64,000 nucleotides of DNA. It comes from Cladopsammia gracilis. Its lineage: Eukaryota > Cnidaria > Anthozoa > Scleractinia > Dendrophylliidae. Location of the stretch: positions 1 through 64,000 of the forward strand of contig JAJGOT010000364.1 of the NCBI GenBank assembly GCA_022457155.1, written 5' to 3'. A program made the translations under genes and the position numbers. Below are positions 1 through 12,526 of this stretch, in pieces; within the stretch, counting starts at the first letter, position 1; each line of letters begins with the position of its first letter. Below the pieces are notes generated by a model. The model had not been told where the DNA came from, did no database searches, and saw nothing but the letters and a program-made list of their open reading frames with translations.

Positions 1-544
1 CATGCTTAGCTTCATGCAAGTAAGTTGTATCTGCTTCACTGCTTGTGTCAATACATGTACAAACACTGTTCTCACTAATGATATTAATTAATTGATCTGC
101 AAAAATTGATGCATTGATTCCTCTTTCAGATGTATCAATCACAAACTCAGTGCTTTATCTTGTCAGTCTTGTGTCACTGGGCAGAAAAGGATTGATTATC
201 TAAGTATATGTAAAGAGTGTTAAATAAACTGTACACCACAGTTATCAGTTCTGGCTGGCAGTGATGACTGGGGGGACATCATATTGTAAACTGAAGCATT
301 CCAAATAATAAATAACAATTTATATAGTGCATTATACATACAAAATGATCTAATGCAGGTTGACCAAAGAGTTGAACTCAGCTGTGATGCAAATCCAGCT
401 AGTGTTTTTTTTTTCTTTTTGCAGCCATGACTTGCAGACTACAAGTCCACTGCTTTATTCCTCTCCGTGTCACACCACAGTCTCATGTGTTGTTTATTTT
501 TTACCATTTCATTTTATTCTTACCCTGTTGTTTTTTATCTGTAG
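1..544. other. Intron of the CDKL5-like gene, no exon recognised
   Basis: No convincing coding exon or repeat was seen here. The stretch ends in a pyrimidine-rich tract and an acceptor AG at 543-544, just before the first recognised exon. The kinase-domain exons expected upstream lie outside the window. Confidence 0.5.
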
Positions 545-3500
545 GCAACATTACAGCTAGATCCCAAAGAACGATTTTCAATCATTGATGCTTACAATCA
601 CCCTGCTTTTCAACAAGAAAGGGAAACATTCGAAAAAACCTTGAAGGAGAAGGAGGGAGTCAACATGAAACAGGTCACAAAAAAGACTGATATTGCATTT
701 AAATCAAGACACTTTGCCCACAAGGGAGCCTCTTCGCACAGTGTTAAACCAACAGAGAGCTCACAAAATTTGAAAACACAAGTGCCGCAAGACATTAAAA
801 GTAATGTACATGGAAGTCTACCTGTTGGCAAAGACTTTAGCGATGAAAAGAAACTTGTCATGCAACAGATGGCTTCTAAAGAAAAACAGAAAGAAGCGAG
901 CCTGGATAATGTGCAAGTCATGAGTAGAACTATTGAAAATGGAAGCTCAGAAAAGGCTGAGAGTTCATCAGCTGCTACGAATGCAGAAATGGACAAAGTG
1001 TCGGGAAATCCTTCTTCATCAGTCAAATCTGTGGTGTACAGTTCGGCGGAAATCAAACCCCGTAATTTTACTTCACAAGGTGCAATTGTTAACTTGTCAA
1101 GAACAGGTTCTCAAACAGAGGAAAGAACTAATGTTGCTCAAAGTGATAAGAGCAGTGTTGTGGAGGAAGACAGTAGATTGAAGGTTAAACCTGGTGCTCC
1201 CTCCCACACCAGCCATCTTGTTGCTGCTAATTACAGCTTTTTTCCTGGAAGTGAGGAGCCCGAGTTCGAACAGCCAAAGAATGCAAAGGTAAAGAACATT
1301 TTTAAACTCAAATTTAAAAACAGCTATTCCTGGTGAGTAGTCAATGAGCTGCTTCCTTTCTTGTTAAAAAAACAATGTCTTTATCTTGAAATGGGTCTCT
1401 TGACCCCAGAGTAAAATTTGAGCACCAGTAAATACATGCACTCTTTCCCTGGAACAGTGCCCTTTAACCTTTTAACTTCCAGAGTCAATTATGGAGACGT
1501 GTAGCATAGTTCTTACTTTTGAGTCTGTCAATGAAATCCTATAGTGTGACCAAATGAAACTTCTTTAGCTGCAGTACTTTTGCATGGTACCCTTTGTTTT
1601 TCGACATTTCACAAAATAAAATTTGGGATTTTCCTTGAATTATCATTTTTGGCACTCTTGAGAATTAAAGGGTTAATTAACAAAGCACCAGTTGAAATAT
1701 TGGGAGTGCATTCACACCTGGTGTCCAAGCACTGTGCTTGGTTATGTGCTTGGAAGGGCACCAATGTAAACAGCCTTTTGTAAGGGCTGTGCCAAGAATT
1801 AAGTCAGTGCTTGGCACTGATGTTAAGACCTTGTACTCGGCAACTGATTCAGGTATCACACCGTTTTGTGAGTGCCCAGGCACTTTACCGACTGTCTCTA
1901 ACTTGCTGTTAGCTGTCATTTGACAACGTATTGGACACTGGAAGTAAAGAAACCATCTAAATCCTGAACAGGCCTGAGCTGTCATTCATGTTGTGTGTAT
2001 CAGGGCTTTATTAATTGGGGCACTTTCAATGTTCGAGTTTGTTTGCAAACAAGAAGTGGTTGTGGGATGCATCACAGTGTAGATGTGGTAATATTTACGG
2101 TGTGTACTTACGACCTTTTCAGCATCCTGGCTCATCCACAATTGCAGAGGAAATAAGAAAAACAAAGTCCGTCATTCTGGGCAAGAAAAAGGACAGAGAT
2201 GGATCAGCTTCAGTGAAGTCCAGACCACAACAGCTGATGGCAAGAAATGAGGTTTGTAACCCTTGACTGCTGGCGCTCTAAAACAGAAGTTTCACTCTTC
2301 TAGCCGGGCAGTGGGGTTGCTAGACAGTCACAAGCCCCCCAGGGTGTGCAGGCTGTTTGTTAGGTGGAAGGTTCCCCAACAGTTTACTGGTATCCATTAA
2401 TCAGCCATAAGTCGGGTTGTTTGATAAATTATTTAGGATTATTTACTGAGGTTCTTATTCATTTCTCTTCAAATGTGTTTTCACTGCTAATTTTAATGTT
2501 TGATAGAGTCCAAAGTTAAAACATAGGACAAAAACAATCAACAGGTGATCATTGAAGTTTATAAAATAGAACCCTTACATGCAGTCAAGTATTTAAATTT
2601 GGCATTGATGGGTCCTTGCCCATGCCAACTAAAACTGCTTTCTTTCAACAGGCCTCGGAACAACAAGGAAAGCAGAAAGGTGCTTATGATCGACAAGGAA
2701 AACCGGTCTTCACAGGTAAACTGTGTTTTCATCTTTTTTATCATAAATTGGTTGACAAAATCAGCTAGGCTATAGAAAATTGGTCAGTTTTGCATCCATT
2801 CCATTGCATCCATGTAAGTATGTGCTGCCACAAAGGCTTTGGGTTTTTAATGGTGGACCCAAACTCCATCGCAAAGGGGGCAGGTGGGGGAGTGAAAATG
2901 TTACTTGTAGTCTGCCCTTTGGACCCTATTTTTCGGCAAGATGGGAGGGATTCTTCCCTGGATCTGCCACTGGTTTATGTCAAAATTCAGTGGACAGTGA
3001 GATATCTTTCATTCAAGGATATTGGTGCGAGAAGTAGAACACGCGCTGGCGTGAATTACAATTCCTACTTTGCGGTAATGTCCCTCTTCCAGGTCCTCCA
3101 GCGCATTTTCATGCATGTGGCGATTGTCATGTGTGCTGTTGTATTTTGTTCCTCGCCTGTCTACCCCTGGGAAAAGGGGGGGCTGCTTTTCGTCTAAAAT
3201 ATTGGACGGGAACCCCTGGGATATGTGTGTATGGTGTCTAAGTTCAGTTGATTGCCCTTAACCCTACTTACGGATACACGAGGGAAGAAAAACTAATTAG
3301 CACATTTTCGAATAGCATGCTTATATTCCTTCTTTTCTGTCGGTAGATACTAGTGCTTTAAGTCGAGAAGAAGCTCTTCAGTCGAATTTCTCTTTTCAAA
3401 TGGGTATGAGCATGGAAAGAAGAGGTTCTAAATCAGACTTGTCTACATCAAGCTATGATTATGGAACATCTCAAGTCAAACAGCGTCAGGAGTCACAATG

Positions 3501-6500
3501 GTAATTTCGCTATCGACTAGACTAGACTAAGCTAGACACGGAAGGCTTACAGTTGAACCTCCATGTGCAACCACCTCTCCCAAGCGACCACCTCTCCCAA
3601 GCGACCACCTCTCCCAATCAACCACCTCTCCCAAGCGCCCACCTCTCCTAAGCGACCACCTCTCATAAGCGACCACCTCTCCTAAGCGACCACCTCTCCT
3701 AAGCGACCACCTCTCCTAAGCGACCACCTCTCCTAAGCAACCACCTCTCATAAGCGACCACCTCTCATAAGCGACCACCTCTTCTAAGCGACCACCTCTC
3801 CTAAGCGACCACCTCTCCTTAGCGACCACCTCTCCCAAGCAACCACCTCTCATAAGCGACCAACTCTCCTAAGCGACCACCTCTCCTAAGCAACCACCTC
3901 TCCTAAACGACCACCTCTCCTAAGCAACCACCTCTCCTAAGCGACCACCTCTCCCAAGCAACCACCTCTTCCAAGCGACCACTTCTCATAAGCGACCAAC
4001 TCTCCTAAGCGACCACCTCTCCTAAGCAACCACCTCTCCTAAACGACCACCTCTCCTAAGCAACCACCTCTCCTAAGCGACCACCTCTCCCAAGCAACCA
4101 CCTCTTCCAAGCGACCACCTCTCATAAGCGACCAACTCTCCTAAGCGACCACCTCTCCTAAGCAACCACCTCTCCTAAACGACCACCTCTCCTAAGCAAC
4201 CACCTCTCCTAAGCGACCACTTTCCAAAATACCAAATGTCTTCCAGTCAAATCACTTTAATTGAAACCTTTGGTAAGTGACCGCGACCACTTTCAACGCT
4301 GGTGATTTTAATTTTTTATTATTTTGAACCTGTGGTAAGCGACCGCTCGCCCATACATCTATGCCACTGCAGACCCAAATTGGATTTTGTGTTACGGTAC
4401 AACTCCAATAAAGCGAAAATTTTGTCCCTTGCATCGAATATTCAATATGATACAATATTTTATGCTAATAGGTGCTTTGTATATCGAAATTACTACAGAT
4501 TCATATGATTCAAAGTTAAGATCCCTGTGGTGTGATAGGTTCCCTGTACATTGAAATTGCTTTAGATTCATATGATTCAAAGTTAAGATCCCTGTGGTGT
4601 GATAGGTTCCCTGTACATTCAAATTGCTTTAGGTTCATATGATTCAAAGTTAAGATCCCTGTGGTGTGATAGGTGCCCTGTACATTGAAGTTGCTTTAGG
4701 TTCATATGATTCAAAGTTAAGATCCCTGTGGTGTGATAGGTGCTCTGTACATTGAAGTTGCTTTAGGTTCATATGATTCAAAGTTAAGATCCCTGTGGTC
4801 TGACCCCTCGTAAGCGATCACTTTAGCTTTGTATTTCGGGTGGTCTCTTACGGCAGGTTCAACTGTATTAACCCAGTAGAACGTGCTTGATAGAACCAGC
4901 TGCGTGCCAAGTAAAAGCACTGGCTAAACGTTTTGTAGTGTGATGTGAAACAATAGATGTCAGCAAATGTGTGCGATGAATCGGCGTTTTTCCGTTAATT
5001 AATTTTGGTAACCTTGTAGGAGGCAAGAATTCGGCAGCGAAGAAAACCAACCAAGGAATGCTTTGGGCCAAGACAAAAGAGACAAGAAGAAAAAGAAGAA
5101 AAAACTACAACAGGTCTGTTGAAGGTTGCCTCCCTGATTCATTTGGCATGCCATCATGCAATGCTCCTGCTATAATCTGACCTCCGCATAGGAGGGTGAG
5201 AAGATTCGGGCACAAGACAACATAGAGGGAAATAGAAATCCCCGAACGCTCCACTGAATCTCTGCGACGGAGAAAGTCTGGAGCGGACGAAAATTTATGA
5301 GAGTTAAAACTCGATGGGATCACGTAATATTTAGAGGTCAAATGATAGCAAGAGTTCAAAATTTAAAAGCATTCACCTATAAATTCAAGCAGTTTTAAAC
5401 TCAACCAGAGCGCATGAGAATTGGTAGTCGCGATCGTAATCTCTCATCAAATCCCGTTTTGTGATCCCAGCTTAACTATGTTTAACACATAAACTGCCGC
5501 TGTTGTTGGTGTTAGTTTGTTTGTTTGATTAAATTTAATTTCACTTTGCTATGTAGATATCAAGCTTACCTGCTCAGTCTAAATTTCATCACTTGGAATC
5601 GCAAGGGTAAGGACACCTTTAGCTGTGCAAGTGCACTTCTTAGTCCATATGCATGTGAAGCGCTGGATCATACACATCAACTTATTCTTGCCTTACCATA
5701 CACTCCATACCAGTAGCTAGAACATATCCCAAGTAGAATTTTGTTAACGCCAGAATAACAATTGTGAAAACGCTTTTCAATGTTTTCTTTTAGTAACTTT
5801 TGCAGTACATTGAAAGCACGCCAACAATACAAGATTTTTGCACGTTTAAGAGTCGCCTTTTAACTTTCAGCAGCACTGTTCAATCAATCAATCAATCATA
5901 GACAGCCTTTCGGTCGTACACCATCTATGAGCTCCTTCCAACCGTTCCCATTCAACATCAGCGATCGGATATCTTCAAGTGATACCTGCCCTGTATCCGC
6001 CTTTAAGGTGTCTATGAATGTCGTTGTAGGCCCAGGGATTTCGTTTGAGGCCGGAGGCCGGACGAAACGTCCGGTCGTTTGACATGTAAAGTCCGGTACT
6101 TTCACACGAAATAACTATTTTCTCAAGTGTAAATTAATCGCCCAAGTCCGTTTGTTCCACCAATAAATCCGGTACTTTAAAATGTTACCGAAAACCCTGT
6201 GTAGGCCTTCTTCCTATTGATGTCTTTCCAATGTCCGACTTCTAGAGTATCGTTTATGAAGTCATTTCTTCGCTGTGCCTTAAGCAGTGACCAGCTTACT
6301 GCATTCTCAGTCTCCTTACCCTCTCAGATTCAGATTCCAAATTCGTAGTACACATCTTGGTTAGGTATCTTTTCTGACCAAGTTCCTTATTGCGATAAAT
6401 AAGAACAACAAACGGTTTGTTTCGTTTTATTTTCTCTGCAGTGAATTAAGCAAAATGGGAGAGTGGAGTCGAAGCCCGGAAATGCAGGTAAACGGTCATA

Positions 6501-7987
6501 AAACGGCAATCCATTGGTGTTGCGGATAATGGTGATCACCAACTAACGCAAAACCAAAGATTAAAAAAGACAATAAAAAATAACCACAACACGACACTAT
6601 AGCTTGCCAACGATAGTGTTCGCAACACCAAGAAAAATCTGGTAAAACTAACCTCTATTTGATAAGAACTACCCGGCCAAACGATTTGCAAAGAAAATCC
6701 CGGTAAAACTAAGCCTATATTTGACAAGAAATCCCTGTTAAACTAAGGTCTATTTGAAAAGAAAACGTCGGTAAAACTAAGCCTTATTTGACTCGAAATA
6801 CCCGGTAAAATTAAGCCCCATTTGAAAAGAAAACCCCGGTAAAACTAAGCCCTATTTAACAAGAAATACCCGGTTAAACTAAGCTCTATTTGAAAAGAAA
6901 ACCCCGGTAAAACTAACCTTGTTTGAAAAGAAAACCCCGGTAAAACTAAGCCCTATTTGACAAGAAATACCAGTAAAACTAAACCCTATTTGACAAAACA
7001 TTGCTTTCAGTTCTGTGCTCAATTGTTTTAATGAAAATTAAAAAATGTCATTATCTTTCTTTGCAGTCTTTTGATATGCGCCCACATAAAACCATAGGAA
7101 AATTACCATCTGGTGAAAAGGTAAGTTTATAGTGTGCCACCAGTGCTAGTTTGTCTCCTAGATAAAGTTGCCACCGTACTTCCAGGCATCGACTTCGCAA
7201 TCGCTCTTTTTCTCAAGGATCGTCGAACAAGAAGTGTGACAAACACGTGTGATAATATCCGTACGCCCGTGAGCAGTTTTCGCGCGGCAGCTGATTTTCG
7301 CGCGTTTTGGCTTCTCGCTCGACTATTCCGAACAGCTGGCTGAGAGCAAGAATTTTCCTTTTTCTGGTGTGAATTTAACAATAGAGTATGCCTTTTTTGT
7401 GAGCCTCTTTCTTTCTGTTGTTTCACGTAAAGTACGTGTAATTTAAAGTACGTGTAATTATTTCTCTACTTATTAAAATACCTTGGTCGTTTTTCTCCTT
7501 CAAACAGGGTGTGTCTCACCTTGGGCCGTTAACAATGAGCTCGTCGACTAACAAACCTCTTGGAGACGTTCGCCTTCAGCCTCTTCAACACAAAAATTTC
7601 GCTCACCTATCACACAACACCTACCCAACCCGCAAACCGCCAGCCAAACGTGAAAGCCCTGAATCTCAACCCCTCGGATCCCTTTCTCCGTGGGCGGGAC
7701 AGTCCTCTTTGTCGCTACAAGGCCATATGCATAAACAAACGTTATCAGAGCCGGTAAATTTCACTTTTCCGGACCGGCCTGTTAGTCCGTCTACTGAACA
7801 GTTAGCACCTTTACCGAGAAAAGCCTCCCGGCCTCCGTCAGAAAGTGAAATGACAAATGATGATCGAGACATGAAGTTAGCAACTCCTTTTACGGGACTT
7901 AAACCGCTGACTCCTCCTAAAGAGCTTGCGAGCAGGTCAGGAAGTCGCGTGCCGGATTTGAACAAACTGGAAGAGACGCCATTATAG
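545..7987 (+). CDS. CDKL5: CDKL5-like serine/threonine kinase, 3' part (nine exons, 5' end outside window)
   Basis: C-terminal 604 residues of a cyclin-dependent-kinase-like 5 protein. Exons: 545-1288, 2123-2251, 2652-2715, 3347-3500, 5020-5113, 5557-5606, 6442-6487, 7067-7120 and 7508-7987. All junctions are GT/AG and all phases agree. The first exon opens inside kinase subdomain XI (LDPKERFS...NHPAF), which matches the end of the CDKL5 kinase domain. The rest is a long, low-complexity, Ser/Lys-rich tail. It includes a lysine cluster (DKRDKKKKKKK, fifth exon) that resembles the KKKKKK patch in the human tail. The last residues, SRVPDLNKLEETPL, closely match the end of the long human isoform (SRMPNLNDLKETAL, recalled from memory). 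Human CDKL5 acts at cilia, microtubules and synapses; the role here is inferred. The catalytic residues cannot be judged because they lie upstream. CDKL1-4 lack this tail, so CDKL5 is the best fit. Confidence 0.85.
1450..1682. repeat. Dispersed MITE-like repeat, copy 1
   Basis: About 230 bp bounded by CCTTTTAACTTCCAGAGTC and AGAATTAAAGGGTTAATTA. A second, clearly related copy lies at 24717-25000 with the same internal order, including the TGTGACCA and TTTGGGATTTT stretches. Both copies are non-coding. Confidence 0.6.
3567..4220. repeat. 17-bp minisatellite, consensus AAGCGACCACCTCTCCT
   Basis: About 38 head-to-tail 17-bp units with point variants (CATAAG, CCCAAG, AACGAC, CCAACTC). In the second half a block of eight units recurs exactly every 136 bp: the CATAAGCGACCAACTC variant lies near 3851, 3987 and 4123. 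That makes a higher-order repeat of 8 x 17 bp. The unit also matches the sequence just inside the terminal repeat of the host element. Confidence 0.9.
4500..4800. repeat. 67-bp tandem repeat, about 4.5 copies
   Basis: The motif TTCATATGATTCAAAGTTAA starts at 4500, 4567, 4634, 4701 and 4768, an exact 67-bp period. Units differ by a few substitutions (TTCCCTG/TGCCCTG/TGCTCTG). The array lies in the same DNA element as the 17-bp array. Confidence 0.9.
5881..6105 (-). mobile_element. LINE 3' fragment with (TGAT)n tail
   Basis: On the minus strand a short reading frame ends with a LINE-like C-terminus (TFIDTLKADTGQVSLEDIRSLM...WKELIDGVR) and is followed at once by a TGATTGATTGATT tail (5881-5899 on plus). 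This protein tail and microsatellite pattern is typical of CR1/L2-like non-LTR retrotransposon 3' ends. The copy is strongly 5'-truncated and lies in a CDKL5 intron. Confidence 0.6.
6637..7003. repeat. About 34-bp tandem repeat in a CDKL5 intron
   Basis: Roughly eleven irregular units built on GGTAAAACTAAGCCCTATTT followed by GACAAGAAATACCC or GAAAAGAAAACCCC. Two alternating variants can be distinguished. It lies between the exons ending at 6487 and starting at 7067. Confidence 0.8.
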
Positions 7988-8149
7988 CACATGCTGTTAT
8001 CTGCGGTTCTGGGTACGTGCAGTGTCACATGCGCTACAAACTCACCTTGATATGTCGCGCACAGTGATTGGCTGAAAAAATAACCACGTGCCTGCCCTAA
8101 TGTCGCACCTTGATCTGCCTCGTGTTTGCTGATATGTGTAGCACAACGA

Positions 8150-8940
8150 GAAATCTGAATTCTCTATTTTCGAATTGCCCATTATACACTTTGTTTGCCC
8201 CCAAAATTTTGCATAAACTATTGTTTGTAAGGCCCCGTCCACACGTATCCGGATATTTTTGAATCCGCAACTTTTTTGTTGCGGATTAGAAAATATTTGC
8301 GTCCACACGTAGCGTATTTGAATCGTATTTGCCCGTCCACACGTATCCGGATTCGCTCTAGCAGCCAGGGCTCCTCAGAATTTTTCAAATTTTTTTATTT
8401 ATTGCACTATTTCAGTAATTTACAAAAAAAAAACAAAAAGAAAAAACCTCTTTAAATGTTGTCAAAAAAGCATACGCAAAGGCCAAGTTCAAATCAAAGT
8501 TCAACTGTAAACACGTTATTAGACTAGAAATAAGTCTATGTAGAATTGAAGCGAGAACATTTCGGTCGGTCATGTTGAATTTTCGCGCGGTTAAAGACTG
8601 GATCTGATACTGTTACGTCAGCGTATTAAAAAATATCCGGATTCGACCGTCCACACGATGCCGTACTCGTAGCGTATTCAAAAATTTCCACTCTGGAGAG
8701 CGAATTCAAAAAGTTGCGGATTCGTGAGCCGAATTCGCCAGATACGTGTGGACGGAAGGCCAATCCGCCACAAAAAAGTTGCGGATTAAAAAATATCCGG
8801 ATACGTGTGGACGGGGCCTAAATGCTCTTGGGAGGACTGCATATTCCCAAGAGCATTTCAAAACAATAGTTTATGCACAATTTGGGGAGAAAACAAAGTG
8901 TATTATGGGCGATTCGAAAATAGGGAACACGAAATTACTA
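8150..8940. repeat. Outer inverted repeat around a Harbinger-like MITE
   Basis: The left arm (about 8150-8228, including TTTGCATAAACTATTGTTT) is complementary to the right arm (about 8860-8940, including AAACAATAGTTTATGCA). A short hairpin (AATGCTCTTGGGA / TCCCAAGAGCATT) follows the inner MITE at 8820-8860. The arms frame the element at 8231-8818, which suggests insertion of one foldback element into another. Confidence 0.7.
8231..8818. mobile_element. PIF/Harbinger-like MITE with TAA target duplication
   Basis: Terminal inverted repeats start GGCCCCGTCCACACGTATCC and end with the complement GGATACGTGTGGACGGGGCC. TAA borders both sides (8228-8230 and 8819-8821). A 3-bp TWA duplication is characteristic of the PIF/Harbinger superfamily. 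No transposase is present. The right end carries an extra internal copy of the terminus (near 8740-8760), so it is itself partly duplicated. Confidence 0.75.
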
Positions 8941-9147
8941 TCCAACTATTTTAGAACATTTTGGTCGTGTAATGCATAAAAAGAATATAAAATACCCGCT
9001 TTCTGCTTGCATATCCTGATACAAACACTCGAATGCGTTTGGACTGAAGAACTCAAACGTTCTTGCATCTACAGCTCTGATTCCCTAGTTGTCCCAAACG
9101 GACGAACTTACCGGAGGCTTTGCTTGTTTGCGACAGGCAATGTAAAT

Positions 9148-9834
9148 CCTGGGTTTCAGGGTCATAAGCATAAGCGGAGGCATCAGAATTTCCGCCAAGT
9201 GAAAACGAACATTGACATCAGCATCAGATTGGCCCATTTCACACTAGAAGACGGACAAATCGTCTGGACGGACAAGTCGTCCGACGATTTGTTCGTGTAA
9301 TGTGAATTCTAGACGGACAACTCATCTTGTGTTGGTCATCGTAAATTCATATCTGAACGAACAAACAGACGATTTTGAAAGCAAAGGGCCTGGCACTAAC
9401 AGGCTTGGTTACCTTGCTTTCTATCCGCCATTTTGATTTTCCCATAAACCATCACTCCCTTTACCAGTTTCATTCCCCTTAGCGAGTACTGGGACCGAGA
9501 TACAGCCATTTGTTTGTCTGGTGTGAATTTAAGTCGGACTTTGGACGACTTATCCGTCTAGACGAACAAATCGTCCTCGAAAAATCGTCTTAGTAGACGG
9601 CCAAATTGACGGACAAAATCAGACGACTTTTCCGTCCAAAATTTTGTTCGTCCCGTTTTCTCACTAAGACGACTTGTCCGTCTGAGACGACTTGTCCGTC
9701 CAGACGATTTGTCCGTCTCTAGTGTGAAAACGGCCATTGATCCTTATGCTAATGCTTGCGCTTATGCTTATGCTTATGTCGGGTCCATTTTTATGCCTCC
9801 GCTTATGCTTATGTCACTAGTGAAAACCAGGCTT
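9148..9834. mobile_element. Two nested inverted-repeat elements
   Basis: The inner element (about 9237-9735) begins TTTCACACTAGAAGACGG and ends CTCTAGTGTGAAAACGG. It is full of GACGGACAAATCGTC-type palindromic motifs. It sits within an outer element whose ends are CCTGGGTTTCAGGGTCATAAGC and its complement GCTTATGTCACTAGTGAAAACCAGG. The outer right arm also has a short array of CTTATG repeats. No coding capacity. Confidence 0.65.
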
Positions 9835-10306
9835 AAATCCCGCGGAGGTTGTCTGTTTTCAGCCAATCATCGTGCCGTTTTATGTCGGTATTGTGATATT
9901 GACGTTTTAAAACTTAATTGTACATGCAAAAGAGATGTCAGAAATTGATGCGAAGTCATGTGAACACAAAATTCTTCGCTTTTGAAATCCACACGTAAAC
10001 GATAAAATCTCCGTTTTTAAAATATTCAAATCTGCTCATCGTTTTATTGTTTGCGTGTGGACGCAATGTAAAAGTTCTTCAAAAGAACAAAATTATAAAG
10101 TTAATTTTAAATCTCAAAACTGTAATCGAGAATCCATGCATGCAGGTACACATTGCAAAAGCTGTGTTTATATTGTTTACCACTCGTCAGAAAAAAAAAA
10201 GATTAAAGGGTATCATTATGGCGCCACTTTTGATTCGCATAGTTTCGTGGAGAATGGTGATCCAATCACAATTCGAGAAAAGCTTTCAGGAAACCAATCA
10301 AATACC

Positions 10307-10550
10307 GCATTCACACCAACGCTTAAACATGTTCAAATGTTTCTTTAGTTTAAAACAGGTTTAGAAATATACCTGCTAACCTCCCATAATATTTGAAGTG
10401 AAATCTTTACTAAAAGAAACTTTAATGACTTTTATTGCCATTCCAGGTAGTTTGAGTCGTATACATTTAAAAACTTTCAACATAGAGACTAAAAACGCAG
10501 TTAAACTAAACAACATTTAAACATGTTTAACCTTTGGTGTGAATGGAGCT
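10307..10550. mobile_element. MITE with about 45-bp inverted termini
   Basis: The left terminus GCATTCACACCAACGCTTAA and following ACATGTTCAAATGTT are complementary to the right terminus AACATTTAAACATGTTTAA followed by CCTTTGGTGTGAATGG. Roughly 240 bp in total and non-coding. Confidence 0.65.
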
Positions 10551-12526
10551 TAAGTCACTTGCTGGAATCTATCCTCGGATTCTAATTGGAAAGATGAAGT
10601 CTAAGGGCTGGTTTCTACTAGCGACGTAATCGGAAGCGGAGTCGGAAGCGTAAGGGCTGGTTCCCACATGCGACGAAAGCAGCGGGATCAGAAGAAAAAG
10701 AAAACCTTTTAATCCTTCCGATTCCGAGTGCGACTTCATTTTTTTTAAATTAACACTAGAACGTAAGTCTCCTTACACTTCCGTCAGTAGTGTCAGTAGT
10801 GGGATCCAGCCCTTAGCTCGGTGAGAACAACGGTGAATTCAAAACCATCACATTAGCGTTTTTACGTTATCTGTATCCAGTTATCGCTTTCCAGTTACTT
10901 GTTAAATTATTTTATAAGGTTATTTTTATTGCATTAAACGTTGTAAATATGTTAAGATGAAGTTAAGGCTCGGTCGTACACTCGTTATTTATATATATAA
11001 TCGTTTTGTAGCAGAGTTAATTGGTAGATGTACGTTCAAAGCTCACACATAAACAAATTTATTACACGCTTTCGAGTTGCTTGTTTTGTGTTTTGCGAAG
11101 CCATTAAGCCTGTTTTTTTGGTCGGATGGGGGAGAGGGCGGGGGGAGGGGGACTACCATGTAAAAGTGACGGGGATGTTTGACCACTGTCCGAGTTGTCC
11201 TGTTACCGTTTATGGTGTTAGAAAGATGTGCTGACAGGAACAACATTTTAGAAAGAATTAAGGGGTAAATATTAGTGCAAGCCACACCCATAAAACGGAT
11301 TTATGGTACCTTGTACGGGTTACTTTCAAAATTTCCGACGACTACCCCCTTAGTTTTATATGGCAGTCCCCACCCCACCCCTTCGGGGGGTTTCGCTTGA
11401 GACGAAAAGCACTAGAGTTCCTAAAAACTAAAAGACATTTTGATTGTTGTGCTTTCGCTTTTTTTGTTATGTGGACTCTGTGCTTGTAGCGCAAATGAAA
11501 ATACGTTTTCTGCTTCACTGCTGACAGTTCACTTGTTTGCTAACATGTTCATGCTATTAGTTTCTAAGTTTTTGCAATTTAATTCGGTGGCTAAAAACGG
11601 CAAAGAAGACATTTGGCAAAAAAAAAACGTGAAACAAAATTACCAAGTTTTCCTCGATAGCACGATTGTTCAAAGTCCCTGGTAGCGCGTGAGAAGTTTG
11701 GGGCAGTACGCAGCTCTTACCAGGTCTTCTCTGATTTGCTGAGAAAACAATAGAACAAACAACACAACAATGGACCTTAGCCCTGAAAACAATAGAGCTG
11801 CGTGATACCCAGGTCCAATGAATTTAGAGGTTGTTAAGAGCTGCGTGGTATCGGAGAAGTTTAGTATTTGGTTTGTGATATAATGTTTATTAATCAATTT
11901 ATTTTAGTGTCGATGTTAATTATATTTAGAAAATAAGTCCTGCTACAGTACCACGGCTACCAGTTGGAGACAATACAAAACAAAATTGGCTTAAAATAAA
12001 ATAAGTGTGGCCTGAAAACAGCAAACAAAAATTAAATGCAATTTACTAAATAAACGGATCACAAATATTCATAAGTCTGAAAAGTCCACACCTGAAATGT
12101 CGGTCGCTCAAAATAACTTATTACAGTTAAACAAGACAGTCGTCAGATTTCGATCTCTTGTCAAAGGAAGCCAATAATCAGAAGTGTCTCAAGAGGGCAC
12201 GGAGTAATACTTGTAGTCACAGCTAAATCCAGCGTACCTGTTTATTTTGGTTAGAACACTCAATCGCGCTCGAGTGACAAGTAAACAACACCCGTGGCAT
12301 TTCCACGCTTTCAGCCAATCAGCAGCGGACTCAGCTCTGATCATTTTCGCTTTTTAGCTCTTGTTCACTGGCAGCAATGCAGGAAAGGAAAAGCTCGAAA
12401 CATGACGTGACTGAGGGCGGGTTGGGGTTAAGAAGCCTCTCAATAGAAAGGATTAGACATTGTTGGAGATTTGGAGCGAAACACAACAACGTGTGCAGGT
12501 ATCTCGTGCAGTTGGTTTGGTTAACA

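Larger units (their letters stand above)
3550..4865. mobile_element. TA-flanked non-autonomous DNA element (Tc1/mariner/pogo type) in a CDKL5 intron
   Basis: The termini are CAGTTGAACCTCC (from 3550) and its near-complement GGCAGGTTCAACTG (to 4865), each bordered by the dinucleotide TA (3548-3549 and 4866-4867). This is the TA target duplication typical of Tc1/mariner/pogo elements. No transposase was seen. Most of the interior consists of two tandem-repeat arrays listed separately. It lies between CDKL5 exons ending at 3500 and starting at 5020. Confidence 0.65.
7988..12526. other. Intergenic region filled with nested MITEs
   Basis: No gene was recognised between the CDKL5 stop and the carboxypeptidase start. 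The clearest repeats are listed separately. Between 10600 and 10820 are further GC-containing repeat fragments (two GGGCTGGTT starts). From 10820 to 12526 the sequence is mostly AT-rich with no supportable feature. Confidence 0.6.

Noticed and set aside
610..1056. 148-codon minus-strand frame
   Set aside because: Antisense shadow of the CDKL5 exon 545-1288.
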